A stretch of DNA of 64,000 bases, taken from assembly GCF_000969835.1 (NCBI RefSeq), contig NZ_KQ033915.1:48513-112512 (forward strand), read 5' to 3'. Position 1 is the stretch's first letter. The number at the start of each line of letters is the position of its first letter. Both the position numbers and the translations under genes were made by a program. The DNA comes from Parabacteroides goldsteinii DSM 19448 = WAL 12034 (lineage in GTDB: Bacteria; Bacteroidota; Bacteroidia; Bacteroidales; Tannerellaceae). A model generated the notes under the pieces. That model ran no database searches. It saw only the letters and a program-made list of their open reading frames with translations, and was not told the DNA's origin. Below, one piece after another: positions 1 to 9,669 of the stretch.

Positions 1-172
1 GTTCCCAAAACAATGGCTTACTCCGATTCTGGTACAGCAGTTGAAGTTATTCGCGAATGTGGAGAATTTATTGACATTTTCTTCTTTGCCTAAAGGTTTC
101 GATCCTGAAACGTTGAGTTGGAGTTATCCGGCTTACCGTACAATATCGTTTGGTTTAAATGTTACTTTCTAA
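1..172 (+). CDS. SusC-like TonB-dependent receptor, C-terminal fragment
   Basis: The window opens inside this gene; only about the last 56 residues are present, read in the frame that starts at base 2 and stops with TAA at 170-172. The final residues are SFGLNVTF, an aromatic-ended last beta-strand typical of SusC/RagA outer-membrane barrels, where the terminal Phe helps barrel assembly. A SusD gene starts 20 bp downstream, the normal susC-susD order, so this is very probably the transporter half of a nutrient-import pair. The substrate cannot be judged from what is visible. Confidence 0.85.
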   Translation, partial: FPKQWLTPILVQQLKLFANVENLLTFSSLPKGFDPETLSWSYPAYRTISFGLNVTF

Positions 173-192
173 TTAATAAAACTACGAATACA

Positions 193-2220
193 ATGAAAAA
201 ACTGATTATAGGATTATTGACAATAATTGGGATTGTCTTTACAGCGTGCAACGATGATTTCCTGGAAAAATATCCACAGACGGATCTGACAGAGGAAAAC
301 TCATTTCTATCTTATGATAACTATCGGTACTTTATGTATCCTTGTTATGAGATGTTTAATAATACAAATATCCAGACTGCAGTGAATGGATATGGAGCGA
401 ATTCTATTTATCGTGGAGATTTTTGGGCCGGTTATCTGGGGCAGAAGGGCGGATATAATAGTTATGCGTTTCAGGGTGTTTCTCCTTCTGCATCCGGTAA
501 CGGTTGGGACTTTCAATTTATTCGCCGTATCAATATTATGCTTTCACATCTGGAAGACGGTGTACTTTCTACAGAAGAAGTCAGTCATTGGAAATCAGTA
601 GGTTTATTCTTTCATTCATATTGGTATATGGAACTGATAAGTCGTTTTGGAGATGTGCCTTGGGTCGATGAAATTATTACAGATAGTTCGGAAGAACGTT
701 TTATGGCACGTACTCCGAGGGATGAGGTTGCTTCAAATATCCTGGAACGATTGATATGGGCGGAGGAAAATATAGGCAGTTCGGATAAAGACGGGGATAA
801 TCCAGTGACTCGTGATTGTATCCGCGTGCTGCTCTCCCGCTTTGGTTTACGTGAAGGGACATGGAGAAAATATCATGGTTTGGGAGATGCTGAGAAGTAT
901 TTACAGGCTTGTATCAAATATTCCGAATTGTTGATGGCTGATTATCCGACCCTTTATCAGGGTGTTGCTAAAAATGACAAAGGTGAACCTGTTCCTGGAG
1001 CGGGCTATGGAGAATTGTGGACAACTCGCGATTTGGCAGGTGTACCGGGTGTTATTTTCTTTAAGCGTATTGTTGGCGAAGTCAATCCTCATCGTTTTAG
1101 TGATTATGAGCATATTGCTGCACATAATTATGAGATGCCGCAGCATACGGTGGATATGTATTTGTGTCAGGATGGGAAAACTATTTCCAATTCTGCGCAA
1201 TATCAGTTCGGACCGGAAAATAGAAATATCCATGCAGTGTTCCGTAATCGTGATCCGCGTTTATGGCACGTTGTAATGCCGCCTTTCAGAGTCTTGTCAA
1301 AAACTGAGGCAACGGCCCATCCGGAATTGGGAGGTTATCAGGAGGAAGGTATTCCTGCCGATAAAAACTGGTTCTTTACGAATAATCCGGAAGATCGTGA
1401 ATTTATCGATATTTTTGGTGCTAATCACGGACAATCTGTTTCAACTGCGACATTGCCTTTCGGAGGTGATCTGAATCGTGGTATGAAACGTTTGCCAACA
1501 CAGAACTGGGGAGATGCTCCTATGAATGAAGCTCCTCACCTGAGCAATGCGACCCGAACGAATGGGGCTTTTCAGACTTGTAACAGTGGTTATTATTTCT
1601 GGAAATGTTATAATAACTGGGATAGAAACCAATCGGCAAATTTGAATAGTACAGACTTGCCTATTTTTAAAATAGAGGAAATTTTGTTGAACTATGCAGA
1701 ATGTAAGTATGAATTGGGTGAATTTGATCAGCAAATTGCAGATCGTACGATTAACAAGCTGCGCGAACGTGTTGGAGTGGCTGTTATGAGAGTAGCTGAT
1801 ATTAATGATAGTTTCGATCCGAAGCGAGGTACCGACGATTCCGGAAAATCAATAGAACCGGTACTATGGGAAATCCGTCGTGAACGTATGGTGGAATTGA
1901 TGGGTGAAGGCTTTGGTTTCTACGATGTTCGTCGTTGGAAATGTGCGAAATGGTATGTGAACCGTCAACAGAAAGGTATGTGGATAGATGAAACATGTAC
2001 AGATTTATCCGGAAATGCAGATTATATCGTTAAATATCAGACTGTCGGTGAAAATGAAACGGCGCCACGCACCGGTGCCGGATTTATTTATCGTTATCCG
2101 GATCCTGTATCTTCCGGTTACGGTTGGTTAGATAAGTACTATTTATATTGTGTCCCCACGGATGAGATCGCTTTGAACCCTGCATTGATACAGAATCCAG
2201 GCTGGAATGAAAGTGAATGA
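193..2220 (+). CDS. RagB/SusD family nutrient-uptake outer-membrane lipoprotein
   Basis: Surface lipoprotein that caps a SusC transporter and binds its ligand outside the cell. I start at ATG 193 (MKKLIIGLL) rather than the in-frame ATG at 118, because only the later start gives a clean type II signal peptide with lipobox FTAC (Cys19), and the earlier one lies inside the upstream SusC gene. After Cys19 comes NDD, an acidic stretch like the Bacteroidetes surface-export signal. The 675-residue length, the N-terminal TPR-like region and the C-terminal block around EIRRERMVELMGEGFGFYD followed by VRRW are typical of SusD. It lies 20 bp after the SusC fragment and is followed by a terminator-like hairpin. 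The ligand is unknown. Confidence 0.95.
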   Translation: MKKLIIGLLTIIGIVFTACNDDFLEKYPQTDLTEENSFLSYDNYRYFMYPCYEMFNNTNIQTAVNGYGANSIYRGDFWAGYLGQKGGYNSYAFQGVSPSASGNGWDFQFIRRINIMLSHLEDGVLSTEEVSHWKSVGLFFHSYWYMELISRFGDVPWVDEIITDSSEERFMARTPRDEVASNILERLIWAEENIGSSDKDGDNPVTRDCIRVLLSRFGLREGTWRKYHGLGDAEKYLQACIKYSELLMADYPTLYQGVAKNDKGEPVPGAGYGELWTTRDLAGVPGVIFFKRIVGEVNPHRFSDYEHIAAHNYEMPQHTVDMYLCQDGKTISNSAQYQFGPENRNIHAVFRNRDPRLWHVVMPPFRVLSKTEATAHPELGGYQEEGIPADKNWFFTNNPEDREFIDIFGANHGQSVSTATLPFGGDLNRGMKRLPTQNWGDAPMNEAPHLSNATRTNGAFQTCNSGYYFWKCYNNWDRNQSANLNSTDLPIFKIEEILLNYAECKYELGEFDQQIADRTINKLRERVGVAVMRVADINDSFDPKRGTDDSGKSIEPVLWEIRRERMVELMGEGFGFYDVRRWKCAKWYVNRQQKGMWIDETCTDLSGNADYIVKYQTVGENETAPRTGAGFIYRYPDPVSSGYGWLDKYYLYCVPTDEIALNPALIQNPGWNESE

Positions 2221-2246
2221 TAAAATAAATTAGATCATTTTTTAGG

Positions 2247-2299
2247 GAAGCATAAGCTCTGATGTGAATGAAAATTACATTGAGTTTATGCTTTCTTTA
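2247..2299 (+). terminator. Hairpin terminator after SusD
   Basis: AAGCATAAGCTC (2248-2259) pairs with GAGTTTATGCTT (2282-2293), with one G-U pair, and a T-rich stretch follows. An inner ATGT/ACAT pair closes part of the loop. It ends the SusC-SusD unit before the beta-barrel gene. Confidence 0.65.
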
Positions 2300-2332
2300 T
2301 TTATTATGTAAGTAAACCCTTTCATGTTTATT

Positions 2333-2364
2333 CTTGTTTATTATTGGAAAAGTGCGTTTATTTG
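2333..2364 (+). promoter_or_regulatory. Candidate promoter for the beta-barrel gene
   Basis: CTTG at 2333-2336, 20 nt spacer, TTTATTTG at 2357-2364. The -7 box differs from TAnnTTTG at one base, so this is a weak match to the Bacteroidetes consensus. Confidence 0.35.
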
Positions 2365-2392
2365 CAGATAGTATTTATAAAAAACAGGCAAT

Positions 2393-2992
2393 ATGAAAAA
2401 GGTTACAGGTTTAGTTTTGATTATTTTGATGGCATTTATTGCTGTTCCCGCTAAATCCCAGTTGAAGTTTGGGGTAAAAGGCGGTTTGAATATATCGTCC
2501 GTTCATTTGAATTCAGATATTCTGAAAGCGGATAATGTGACTGGTTTCCAGATCGGTCCGATGATCGAGACTACGATTCCTCTGATTGGAGTAGGGTTGG
2601 ATGCGGCTATCCTCTATTCACAGAAAGGGATGGATGTGAAATCGGAGACAGGAACTTCCACGAATGTGAAAACAGATTATATCGATGTCCCGGTGAATTT
2701 GAAATGGAAATTCGGATTGCCTATCATTAAAGGATATCTGGCTGCCGGTCCGTATATCGGTTTCCGTGTAGGTGGCGATAAATTCTGGGAGATTCCCGGA
2801 AGTGTAGTAGGACAGGTGAAAGCGAAAAACTTTAGTGCCGGTCTTAATTTTGGTGCAGGTGTGGAACTGATCAGCCATTTGCAGGTCGGTATAAACTATG
2901 GCCTGGGACTGACTGATAATTACAGTGCGGAAAAATATGATCTGAATGCCAAGAACCGCGGATGGTCGGTGACAGCCGCTATCCTGTTCTGA
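2393..2992 (+). CDS. PorT-family outer-membrane beta-barrel protein
   Basis: A 199-residue protein with a cleavable signal peptide (hydrophobic core, cleavage near AKSQ, residues 20-23) and alternating hydrophobic, Gly-rich strands such as FGVKGGLNISS and AGPYIGFRVGG. These suit a small eight- to ten-strand outer-membrane barrel of the type annotated as porin family or beta-barrel domain (PF13568-like). The protein ends in a hydrophobic strand closing with Phe (TAAILF). It sits alone between two terminators. The specific function is unknown; most family members have no assigned substrate. Confidence 0.85.
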   Translation: MKKVTGLVLIILMAFIAVPAKSQLKFGVKGGLNISSVHLNSDILKADNVTGFQIGPMIETTIPLIGVGLDAAILYSQKGMDVKSETGTSTNVKTDYIDVPVNLKWKFGLPIIKGYLAAGPYIGFRVGGDKFWEIPGSVVGQVKAKNFSAGLNFGAGVELISHLQVGINYGLGLTDNYSAEKYDLNAKNRGWSVTAAILF

Positions 2993-3013
2993 TAACAGAC
3001 AGAAGATATGAGG

Positions 3014-3042
3014 GGCCGGGCTTTAACAGTCCGGCCTTTTTT
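3014..3042 (+). terminator. Rho-independent terminator
   Basis: GGCCGGGCT (3014-3022) pairs with AGTCCGGCC (3028-3036) around a TTAAC loop, followed directly by TTTTTT. It ends the beta-barrel gene. It also lies upstream of the ATG chosen for priA, which argues against an earlier priA start at 3008. Confidence 0.9.
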
Positions 3043-3061
3043 GTTACTTTTGACCTCGGAA

Positions 3062-5524
3062 ATGAAATATGCAGATGTCATACTACCCCTGCCGTTGGAG
3101 AATAGCTATACATATAGTATTCCGACGGATCTGGAGGCAGCCGTAACTCCCGGTTGCCGGGTCATTGTTCATTTCGGCAAGAAACGTTACTATACTGCCA
3201 TTGTGATGGAAGTACATGAACGCAGGCCGAATACGGACTTTGAGACGAAGGAGATTTATGCCCTGCTGGATGCCAGCCCAGTACTAAGGAGGCCGCAACT
3301 TCGTTTTTGGAAATGGATCGCCTCTTATTATATGTGTAAACTGGGAGATGTCTATAAAGCGGCTTTACCTTCCGGGCTGAAACTGGAAAGCGAGACGGCT
3401 GTCACCTATAATGCCGATTTTGAGGCGGACGGTCCTTTGCGTCCTAATGAGCAGGCTGTGCTGGATGCTTTTAAAGGAGTGCTCAAGTTAACAGTTTCGG
3501 AGTTGGAAAAGAAAACAGGCCTGCGCAATGTCGTTCCCGTAGTTGCTTCCCTGATGGCCCGTGGGGCAGTGGAGGTCAGCGAAGAGATGAAACGCGGGTT
3601 TGTTCCGAAGATGCAGACATTTATCCGTCTGTCTCAGGAATATGCAACCGAAGAACGCTTGCAGGAAGCCTTTGCTGATTTTAAGCGGGCCAAGAAGCAG
3701 GAACTTTTGCTGGTTTGCTTCCTTGATCTGAGCCACGCATTAAATCCGGCATTAACCGTGGAAGTATCCAAAAAAGAATTACTGGAACGCAGTGGTTGTT
3801 CATCAACGATATTGGACGGGTTGCTGAAACGGGGAGTCCTTGAAAGCTATGAAAAAGAAGTGGGGCGTTTGCAGGTTCCGGTATGCCGTTTGCAACCTCT
3901 CAGTTCGCTTAGTCCGGCACAGGAGAAAGCGTATAGCGAGATACATGATACCTTTACTTCTAAAGATGTTTGCCTGCTTCACGGAGTTACTTCCAGCGGT
4001 AAGACGGAAATTTATGTACGGCTGATAGACGAGGTTCTGAAGCTGGGACGGCAGGTTCTATATATGCTTCCTGAAATAGCTATTACGACGCAGATCACCG
4101 AACGGCTGGCTAAACTGTTCGGTAATAAGCTCTTGGTATATCATTCGAAATTCTCGGATAACGAGCGTGTGGAAGTATGGAACAAACTCCTGCATGGGAA
4201 CGAACCGATGGTAGTGCTGGGTGTACGTTCTTCTCTCTTCCTGCCATTCAAGGACCTGGGACTGATCATTGTGGATGAGGAACATGAAAATACGTATAAG
4301 CAGCAAGATCCGGCCCCTCGTTACCATGCCCGCAATGCTGCAATCGTGTTGGCGGGAATGCATGGGGCAAAGACGCTGCTGGGATCTGCTACCCCTTCGA
4401 TCGATTCTTATTTCAATGCAACGACTGGTAAGTATGGACTGGTAGAGTTGGTTACCCGTTACGGTGACTGCCTGATGCCGGAGATTATAACTGCCGATAT
4501 AAAGGAACTGAAGCGGAAAAAGATCATGAAGGATACACTTTTCTCCCCGTTATTGGTCGAGAAAGTAAATGCGTCCCTGGCACGCGGTGAACAGGCTATC
4601 TTGTTCCAGAACAGGCGTGGGTTTGCCCCGCTGATCGAATGTAAGAGTTGTGGCTGGGTGCCTCATTGTGTGAACTGTGATGTCAGCCTGACCTATCATA
4701 AATATCATAACCAATTGGTTTGCCATTATTGCGGATATACCATCCAGTTACCGCCTCATTGTCCGGAATGCCAGAGTACGGAGTTGAAGATGATGGGTTT
4801 TGGGACAGAGAAGGTGGAGGAGGAAATAGCTTCCCTGTTCCCTTCGGCGAAGGTCGAGCGGTTGGATTTCGATACGGCACGTACCCGTACGGCTTACGAA
4901 CGCATCATTTCCGACTTTGAGAAAGGAAAGACGCAAATCCTTATCGGAACGCAGATGTTATCGAAAGGATTGGATTTCGGAAATGTCAGTGTTGTTGGAA
5001 TCCTGAATGCCGATAACCTGATGAACTATCCCGATTTCCGGGCTCACGAACGTGCTTTCCAACTGATGGTGCAGGTAAGCGGACGAGCAGGGAGAAGGGA
5101 TAAACGTGGTACGGTTGTTTTGCAAACTTCCCAGCCGGAACATCCTCTGATACGGATGGTGCAGCATTTTGCTTATAAGGAAATGGTTCGTTTGCAGTTG
5201 AGCGAGCGTAGCATGTTCCGGTATCCTCCTTATTACCGGTTGATCGTGTTGGTGCTCCGGAGCCGCAATGAGTCGGTTTTGCAGGAACTGTCGGTGATCT
5301 ATGCCGAGAAACTGCATGCCCGTCTCGGAGAGCGGGTACTGGGACCTGTCACCCCTCCGGTAACACGTGTGCAGACTTTGCATATCAAGAAGATTGTGTT
5401 GAAAATAGAGATAGCCGCCGCCATTGCCCCTGTCAGGGAAATACTGGAGGTTGTCCATTCAGAGATGCAACGCTATTTGCCATTCAGGCAATTGCTGGTG
5501 CATTATGATGTGGATCCGGCTTGA
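3062..5524 (+). CDS. priA: Primosomal protein N' (replication restart helicase)
   Basis: PriA recognises stalled or D-loop forks and reloads the replisome; it is a 3'-5' superfamily 2 DNA helicase. The start at ATG 3062 (MKYADVILPLPLENSYTY) matches the usual N-terminal 3'-DNA-binding domain; a start at 3008 would run through the preceding terminator. The 820 residues contain Walker A GVTSSGKTE (about 305-313), the DEEH box (about 404-407), and a paired zinc-binding region rich in Cys (CKSCG, CVNC, CHYC, CPEC, about 527-575) inserted between the helicase lobes. Motif VI appears as VSGRAGR. Length and domain order are normal. The next gene follows after 33 bp. Confidence 0.97.
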   Translation: MKYADVILPLPLENSYTYSIPTDLEAAVTPGCRVIVHFGKKRYYTAIVMEVHERRPNTDFETKEIYALLDASPVLRRPQLRFWKWIASYYMCKLGDVYKAALPSGLKLESETAVTYNADFEADGPLRPNEQAVLDAFKGVLKLTVSELEKKTGLRNVVPVVASLMARGAVEVSEEMKRGFVPKMQTFIRLSQEYATEERLQEAFADFKRAKKQELLLVCFLDLSHALNPALTVEVSKKELLERSGCSSTILDGLLKRGVLESYEKEVGRLQVPVCRLQPLSSLSPAQEKAYSEIHDTFTSKDVCLLHGVTSSGKTEIYVRLIDEVLKLGRQVLYMLPEIAITTQITERLAKLFGNKLLVYHSKFSDNERVEVWNKLLHGNEPMVVLGVRSSLFLPFKDLGLIIVDEEHENTYKQQDPAPRYHARNAAIVLAGMHGAKTLLGSATPSIDSYFNATTGKYGLVELVTRYGDCLMPEIITADIKELKRKKIMKDTLFSPLLVEKVNASLARGEQAILFQNRRGFAPLIECKSCGWVPHCVNCDVSLTYHKYHNQLVCHYCGYTIQLPPHCPECQSTELKMMGFGTEKVEEEIASLFPSAKVERLDFDTARTRTAYERIISDFEKGKTQILIGTQMLSKGLDFGNVSVVGILNADNLMNYPDFRAHERAFQLMVQVSGRAGRRDKRGTVVLQTSQPEHPLIRMVQHFAYKEMVRLQLSERSMFRYPPYYRLIVLVLRSRNESVLQELSVIYAEKLHARLGERVLGPVTPPVTRVQTLHIKKIVLKIEIAAAIAPVREILEVVHSEMQRYLPFRQLLVHYDVDPA

Positions 5525-5557
5525 TAATTGAATATTGAAAATTGAGAATTGAAAATT
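5525..5557 (+). repeat. AATTGAAA-type short direct repeats before the phosphatase start
   Basis: Four to five degenerate copies of ATTGA(A/G)A with roughly 10-bp spacing fill the gap between the priA stop and the next ATG. Such A/T tracts are often seen before Bacteroidales start codons. Their role is not established. Confidence 0.5.
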
Positions 5558-6049
5558 ATGGGAGAGAAGAAAGAGTATAAGATATTGTTTGTTTGTCTGG
5601 GGAATATTTGCCGTTCTCCGTCGGCGGAGGCTGTGATGAAGAAGCTGGTAAAAGATGCCGGCCTTGACAATTATATAGAAGTCGATTCGGCAGGTATCAT
5701 GGGATACCATGAGGGAGAACGTGCCGACCAGCGGATGAGGGCGCATGCCTCCCGCCGGGGATATATGCTGGATTCTATTTCCCGTCCGGTTCGTACGACT
5801 GACTTTTATGATTTTGATCTGATCATCGGAATGGACGACCGGAATATAGATGACCTGAAACGGAAAGCTCCCGATCTGGAATCAGTAGCTAAAATACATC
5901 AGATGACGGAATATTCCCGTAATAAGTTGTATGATCATGTCCCTGACCCGTATTATGGGGGCGCCTCCGGTTTTGAGTTGGTACTCGATTTGTTGGAAGA
6001 CGCCTGTGGAGGATTGCTCGAAACTATTTCTTCAGGTCGGGATAACTGA
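5558..6049 (+). CDS. Low-molecular-weight protein-tyrosine phosphatase
   Basis: Cytosolic phosphatase that removes phosphate from tyrosine; in bacteria it often partners with a BY-kinase that controls exopolysaccharide assembly. The P-loop CLGNICRS (Cys13, Arg19, Ser20) is intact, and the general-acid loop is DPYYGG (Asp130). I use ATG 5558; a TTG three codons earlier lies inside the AT repeat. The 163-residue length is normal. Its last 26 bp overlap the 3' end of the convergent phosphohydrolase gene. No kinase or capsule genes are in view, so its substrate stays open. Confidence 0.95.
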   Translation: MGEKKEYKILFVCLGNICRSPSAEAVMKKLVKDAGLDNYIEVDSAGIMGYHEGERADQRMRAHASRRGYMLDSISRPVRTTDFYDFDLIIGMDDRNIDDLKRKAPDLESVAKIHQMTEYSRNKLYDHVPDPYYGGASGFELVLDLLEDACGGLLETISSGRDN

Positions 6050-8054
6050 TACGGGTGTGGAACATTGTTTTCAGCTTGTCGACAAACACGCTTTTGATCG
6101 TCTCTACATCCCGGAACGTCAGCGGGGCACTTTTCAGTAATCCGTCTGCTATCTGTCCGTCAATAATTTTATCCACCAACTGTCTGATGCTTTCTTCCGT
6201 ATGCTCTTTCAGGCTGCGGGAGGCGGCTTCAACGGAGTCTGCCATCATCAGCACGGCAGTCTCTTTCGAGAACGGGTTCGGTCCCGGATAAGTAAACGCC
6301 TTTTCGTCGATCTCTTTATCCGGATATTGGTTTTTGAATGAATTATAGAAATATTTAGCCTTCCCTAATCCGTGATGTGTACGGATGAAATCGACTACAG
6401 CCTTGGGTAACAATGCCTTTTCTGCAATCCTGACTCCATCGGTGACATGATTTATGATCACTTTGGCACTCTGGTCGAAAGTCAGTTGGCCGTGCGGATT
6501 CACGCTGCTTTGGTTTTCCGTGAAGAAAGCCGGGTTTGCCATCTTCCCAATATCATGATACATGGCTCCTGTACGGACCAGTTGGGCATTTGCTCCGATT
6601 TTTGCAGCGGCTTCCGATGCCAGGATAGAGACCTGCAAGGAATGCTGGAGTGTTCCGGGAGATGTTTCCGACAACTTTTTAAGAATAGGCGTATTGATAT
6701 TGGATAGTTCCACCAGCGTGATGCTCGATACATATCCGAATGTTTTTTCCAGCATATAAACCAGGATGTAAGTAAACATCAGCAGGATGAAATTGATACC
6801 GAAGTATAGAAGCATCAACCAGTTGATCTTGTTGAAGTCCGCCTCCTGATACAGGGCAAGGCTTATATAACATAACGTATAGGACATAAAGATCAGGAAT
6901 GCGCAGCGAATCAGTTGCGAACGTTCCGAGAGGTCTCTCAAACTGAATGTAACCACCATTCCGGCAATGATCTGTAACAGCAGGAACTCATGCGGGAAAG
7001 GTACCATCAGCGAACAGATCAGCACGATGACCAGATGCGTAAATAGGGCTGTACGCGAATCGAAGAAGGTCCGGACAACAATAGGCACGATCGCATAAGG
7101 CAGGATATAAACATTGAACAGCGCATAAGTGACGCATAACTCCGTTAATATGCAACTGACAAATATGCATAGAATAAGGAAAAGCGCATTCCGCCTGTTG
7201 TGCAATATCTTTAACCGGAAAGACCACAGGTATAACCAGAAACAGAAGATGATGCCGCAGACCAATACAAACTGCCCTCCGAGAATAATGCTTTGGCGTT
7301 GTGCACCGCCCGACTTGGTCTCGTGCACAATCTTCAACGAACGCAGTACATTATAGGTATGGTTATCAATAATCTCCCCCCTGTCTACAATACGTTCTCC
7401 GGCCTGTACCATACCGTTCGCCAGGGATACGCTCCGGAGCATATCGTCTTTCACTTTCTCTGACATCGCTTCATCATACGATATATTTTCCTTCAGATAG
7501 TTATTTATATCGCAGGATTGCAGGACCGATTTGTCTAGCCGCGGCGGACAATTGTTTATGATAAACTCATAAGCTGTTTTTATGGTGAAAAAGTCACTGG
7601 CATACCGGGAGTGGGCGATGTTGTTCTCCAACAGATTGACACGCTCATAGTTATCCTTTTTCAGTTTTTCCTGTTCCTGTGATGAGATAATCCCGTTTTT
7701 ATATAGGCTGATCAAACTATTTTCGATATAATGCATATAGGCAGGTGTCGCTTTCCGGTTCAGGCCATCGGTATAGGCGGCCCGTAATTTGTCGACTTCC
7801 GTGTTCTCGACAGTCGCATCCATACGGAAATACGGTTCGAAGTTTTTCAAAACGCTGTCTTTCTCGGCATCGACTTCTGCATCAGTCTTGTAGATAGGAA
7901 AATCGCTTGGAGCCGTCAGTAATCCGTACCTCCAGGGTTTACCTTCATAGAACTGGTAACGGAACTTTCCCTCGCGAGGAAAAAAGTAGGCGATCAGCAA
8001 AGATGCCACGATGAAATATACGGCTGGGTGTATGCTATAGTTTTTTAGTTTCAT
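6024..8054 (-). CDS. 7TM-7TMR-HD family phosphohydrolase (PgpH-like)
   Basis: Inner-membrane protein with an N-terminal membrane anchor, an extracytoplasmic 7TMR-HDED domain (about 40-260), seven membrane helices (about 265-460) and a cytoplasmic HD domain (His at QHSLQVS, then YHDIGKM near 498 and IRTHHG). The well-studied relative, Listeria PgpH, hydrolyses cyclic di-AMP; that activity here is inferred from the family. I start at MKLKNYS (8054) rather than ten codons upstream because the hydrophobic N terminus then follows directly. The 676 residues are somewhat short for the family but complete. It is convergent with the phosphatase gene, overlapping by 26 bp, and divergent from gltX. Confidence 0.9.
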   Translation of the reverse strand: MKLKNYSIHPAVYFIVASLLIAYFFPREGKFRYQFYEGKPWRYGLLTAPSDFPIYKTDAEVDAEKDSVLKNFEPYFRMDATVENTEVDKLRAAYTDGLNRKATPAYMHYIENSLISLYKNGIISSQEQEKLKKDNYERVNLLENNIAHSRYASDFFTIKTAYEFIINNCPPRLDKSVLQSCDINNYLKENISYDEAMSEKVKDDMLRSVSLANGMVQAGERIVDRGEIIDNHTYNVLRSLKIVHETKSGGAQRQSIILGGQFVLVCGIIFCFWLYLWSFRLKILHNRRNALFLILCIFVSCILTELCVTYALFNVYILPYAIVPIVVRTFFDSRTALFTHLVIVLICSLMVPFPHEFLLLQIIAGMVVTFSLRDLSERSQLIRCAFLIFMSYTLCYISLALYQEADFNKINWLMLLYFGINFILLMFTYILVYMLEKTFGYVSSITLVELSNINTPILKKLSETSPGTLQHSLQVSILASEAAAKIGANAQLVRTGAMYHDIGKMANPAFFTENQSSVNPHGQLTFDQSAKVIINHVTDGVRIAEKALLPKAVVDFIRTHHGLGKAKYFYNSFKNQYPDKEIDEKAFTYPGPNPFSKETAVLMMADSVEAASRSLKEHTEESIRQLVDKIIDGQIADGLLKSAPLTFRDVETIKSVFVDKLKTMFHTRISYPDLKK

Positions 8055-8091
8055 AAGATTCTCATTTGAGGGCGAAATGTACATAAAAAAG

Positions 8092-8122
8092 TTTAGTAAG
8101 AGAAAAAAAAGGACTACTTTTG
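8092..8122 (+). promoter_or_regulatory. Candidate gltX promoter
   Basis: TACTTTTG at 8115-8122 fits the Bacteroidetes -7 box exactly; the -33 region is a weak TTTA at 8092-8095 with a 19-nt spacer. It lies 26 bp before the gltX ATG. Confidence 0.6.
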
Positions 8123-8148
8123 CCGCATTATTATAGAATGAAATAATT

Positions 8149-9666
8149 ATGACTCAAAGGAAAGTTAGAGTCCGTTTTGCACCCAGCCCGACAGGGGCGC
8201 TGCATATCGGAGGTGTTCGTACAGCTTTATACAACTATTTATTTGCCAAACAGAATGGCGGAGATTTGATCTTACGTATTGAAGATACCGACTCTCAACG
8301 GTTTGTTCCGGGAGCGGAGGCTTATATTATTGAAGCGCTTACCTGGTTGGGTATCAAATTCGACGAAGGTGTGAACTTTGGTGGCGAATACGGTCCGTAC
8401 CGTCAGAGCGAGCGAAAAGCTATTTACAGGCAATATGTCGACCAGTTGCTGAATGACGGTCTGGCTTATATTGCATTTGATACACCGGCTGAACTGGATG
8501 CCAAACGTCAGGAAATTGCCAATTTCCAGTATGATGCTTCCACCCGTTTGCAGATGCGTAACTCCCTGACACTTTCTGCTGAAGAGACAAAGGCGTTGAT
8601 CGATGCCGGAAACCAGTATGTTGTCCGTATCAAGATCGAGCCGAACGAAGATATTCATGTGAATGATATTATCCGTGGTGAAGTGGTAATCAACTCTTCT
8701 ATCCTGGATGATAAGGTATTATATAAATCGGCTGACCAGTTGCCTACATACCACCTGGCAAACATTGTCGATGACCACTTGATGGAAGTCACTCATGTGA
8801 TCCGTGGCGAAGAGTGGTTGCCGAGCGCTCCCCTTCATGTATTGCTGTACCGTTATCTGGGTTGGGCAGATACGATGCCGCAGTTTGCCCACCTGGCTTT
8901 GTTATTGAAACCGGAAGGAAACGGTAAACTGAGCAAGCGTGACGGTGACCGTCTGGGATTCCCTGTATTCCCGTTGGAATGGCATGACCCTAAAACCGGT
9001 GATATCTCTTCAGGATACCGTGAAAGCGGTTACCTGCCGGAAGCGGTTGTTAACTTCCTGGCCCTGTTAGGATGGAATCCAGGTAACGATCAGGAAATCA
9101 TGAGTATGGACGAACTGATCAACTATTTCGATCTTACCCGTTGCAGCAAGGCCGGTGCCAAGTTCGACTATGAAAAGGGAAAATGGTTCAACCACCAGTA
9201 TATCCAGAAAAAAGACAATAAAGAAGTCGCAGCATTGTTCATGCCTATCCTTGAAAGCCACGGTATAAAAGCCGATCCGGCATATGTGGAGAAGGTTGTC
9301 GGCATGATGAAAGACCGTGTTTCTTTTATTAAAGAATTATGGGATGTTTGTGCATTCTTCTTTGTTGCTCCGACCGAATACGATGAGAAGACAACAAAAA
9401 AACGTTGGAAGGCCGATTCTGCTGCCCAGTTGGCAGAACTGATCGAAGTACTGCGCGTTCGTGAACCGTTCGATATCGAAGGAACGGAAGAAGAGGTGAA
9501 AGCCTGGATCGAAAGCAAAGGCTACCATTTGGGTAATATAATGAATGCTACCCGTTTGGCATTAGTCGGTGAAGGAAAAGGTCCTCATATATTTGATATT
9601 ACAGAAGCATTAGGAAAAGAAGAATCTATTCGCCGTATCGAAAGAGCGATTGAAGTGCTTAAATAA
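8149..9666 (+). CDS. gltX: Glutamyl-tRNA synthetase
   Basis: Class I synthetase that charges tRNA-Glu. The Rossmann fold carries the HIGH-type motif [11 protein letters not shown] (residues 12-22) and the KMSKS-type loop KLSKRDG (about 259-265). The 505-residue length and the C-terminal anticodon-binding region fit a discriminating bacterial GluRS. A promoter lies just upstream, and the stop is separated by only 3 bp from waaA, so the two are probably co-transcribed. Confidence 0.98.
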   Translation: MTQRKVRVRFAPSPTGALHIGGVRTALYNYLFAKQNGGDLILRIEDTDSQRFVPGAEAYIIEALTWLGIKFDEGVNFGGEYGPYRQSERKAIYRQYVDQLLNDGLAYIAFDTPAELDAKRQEIANFQYDASTRLQMRNSLTLSAEETKALIDAGNQYVVRIKIEPNEDIHVNDIIRGEVVINSSILDDKVLYKSADQLPTYHLANIVDDHLMEVTHVIRGEEWLPSAPLHVLLYRYLGWADTMPQFAHLALLLKPEGNGKLSKRDGDRLGFPVFPLEWHDPKTGDISSGYRESGYLPEAVVNFLALLGWNPGNDQEIMSMDELINYFDLTRCSKAGAKFDYEKGKWFNHQYIQKKDNKEVAALFMPILESHGIKADPAYVEKVVGMMKDRVSFIKELWDVCAFFFVAPTEYDEKTTKKRWKADSAAQLAELIEVLRVREPFDIEGTEEEVKAWIESKGYHLGNIMNATRLALVGEGKGPHIFDITEALGKEESIRRIERAIEVLK

Positions 9667-9669
9667 GTT

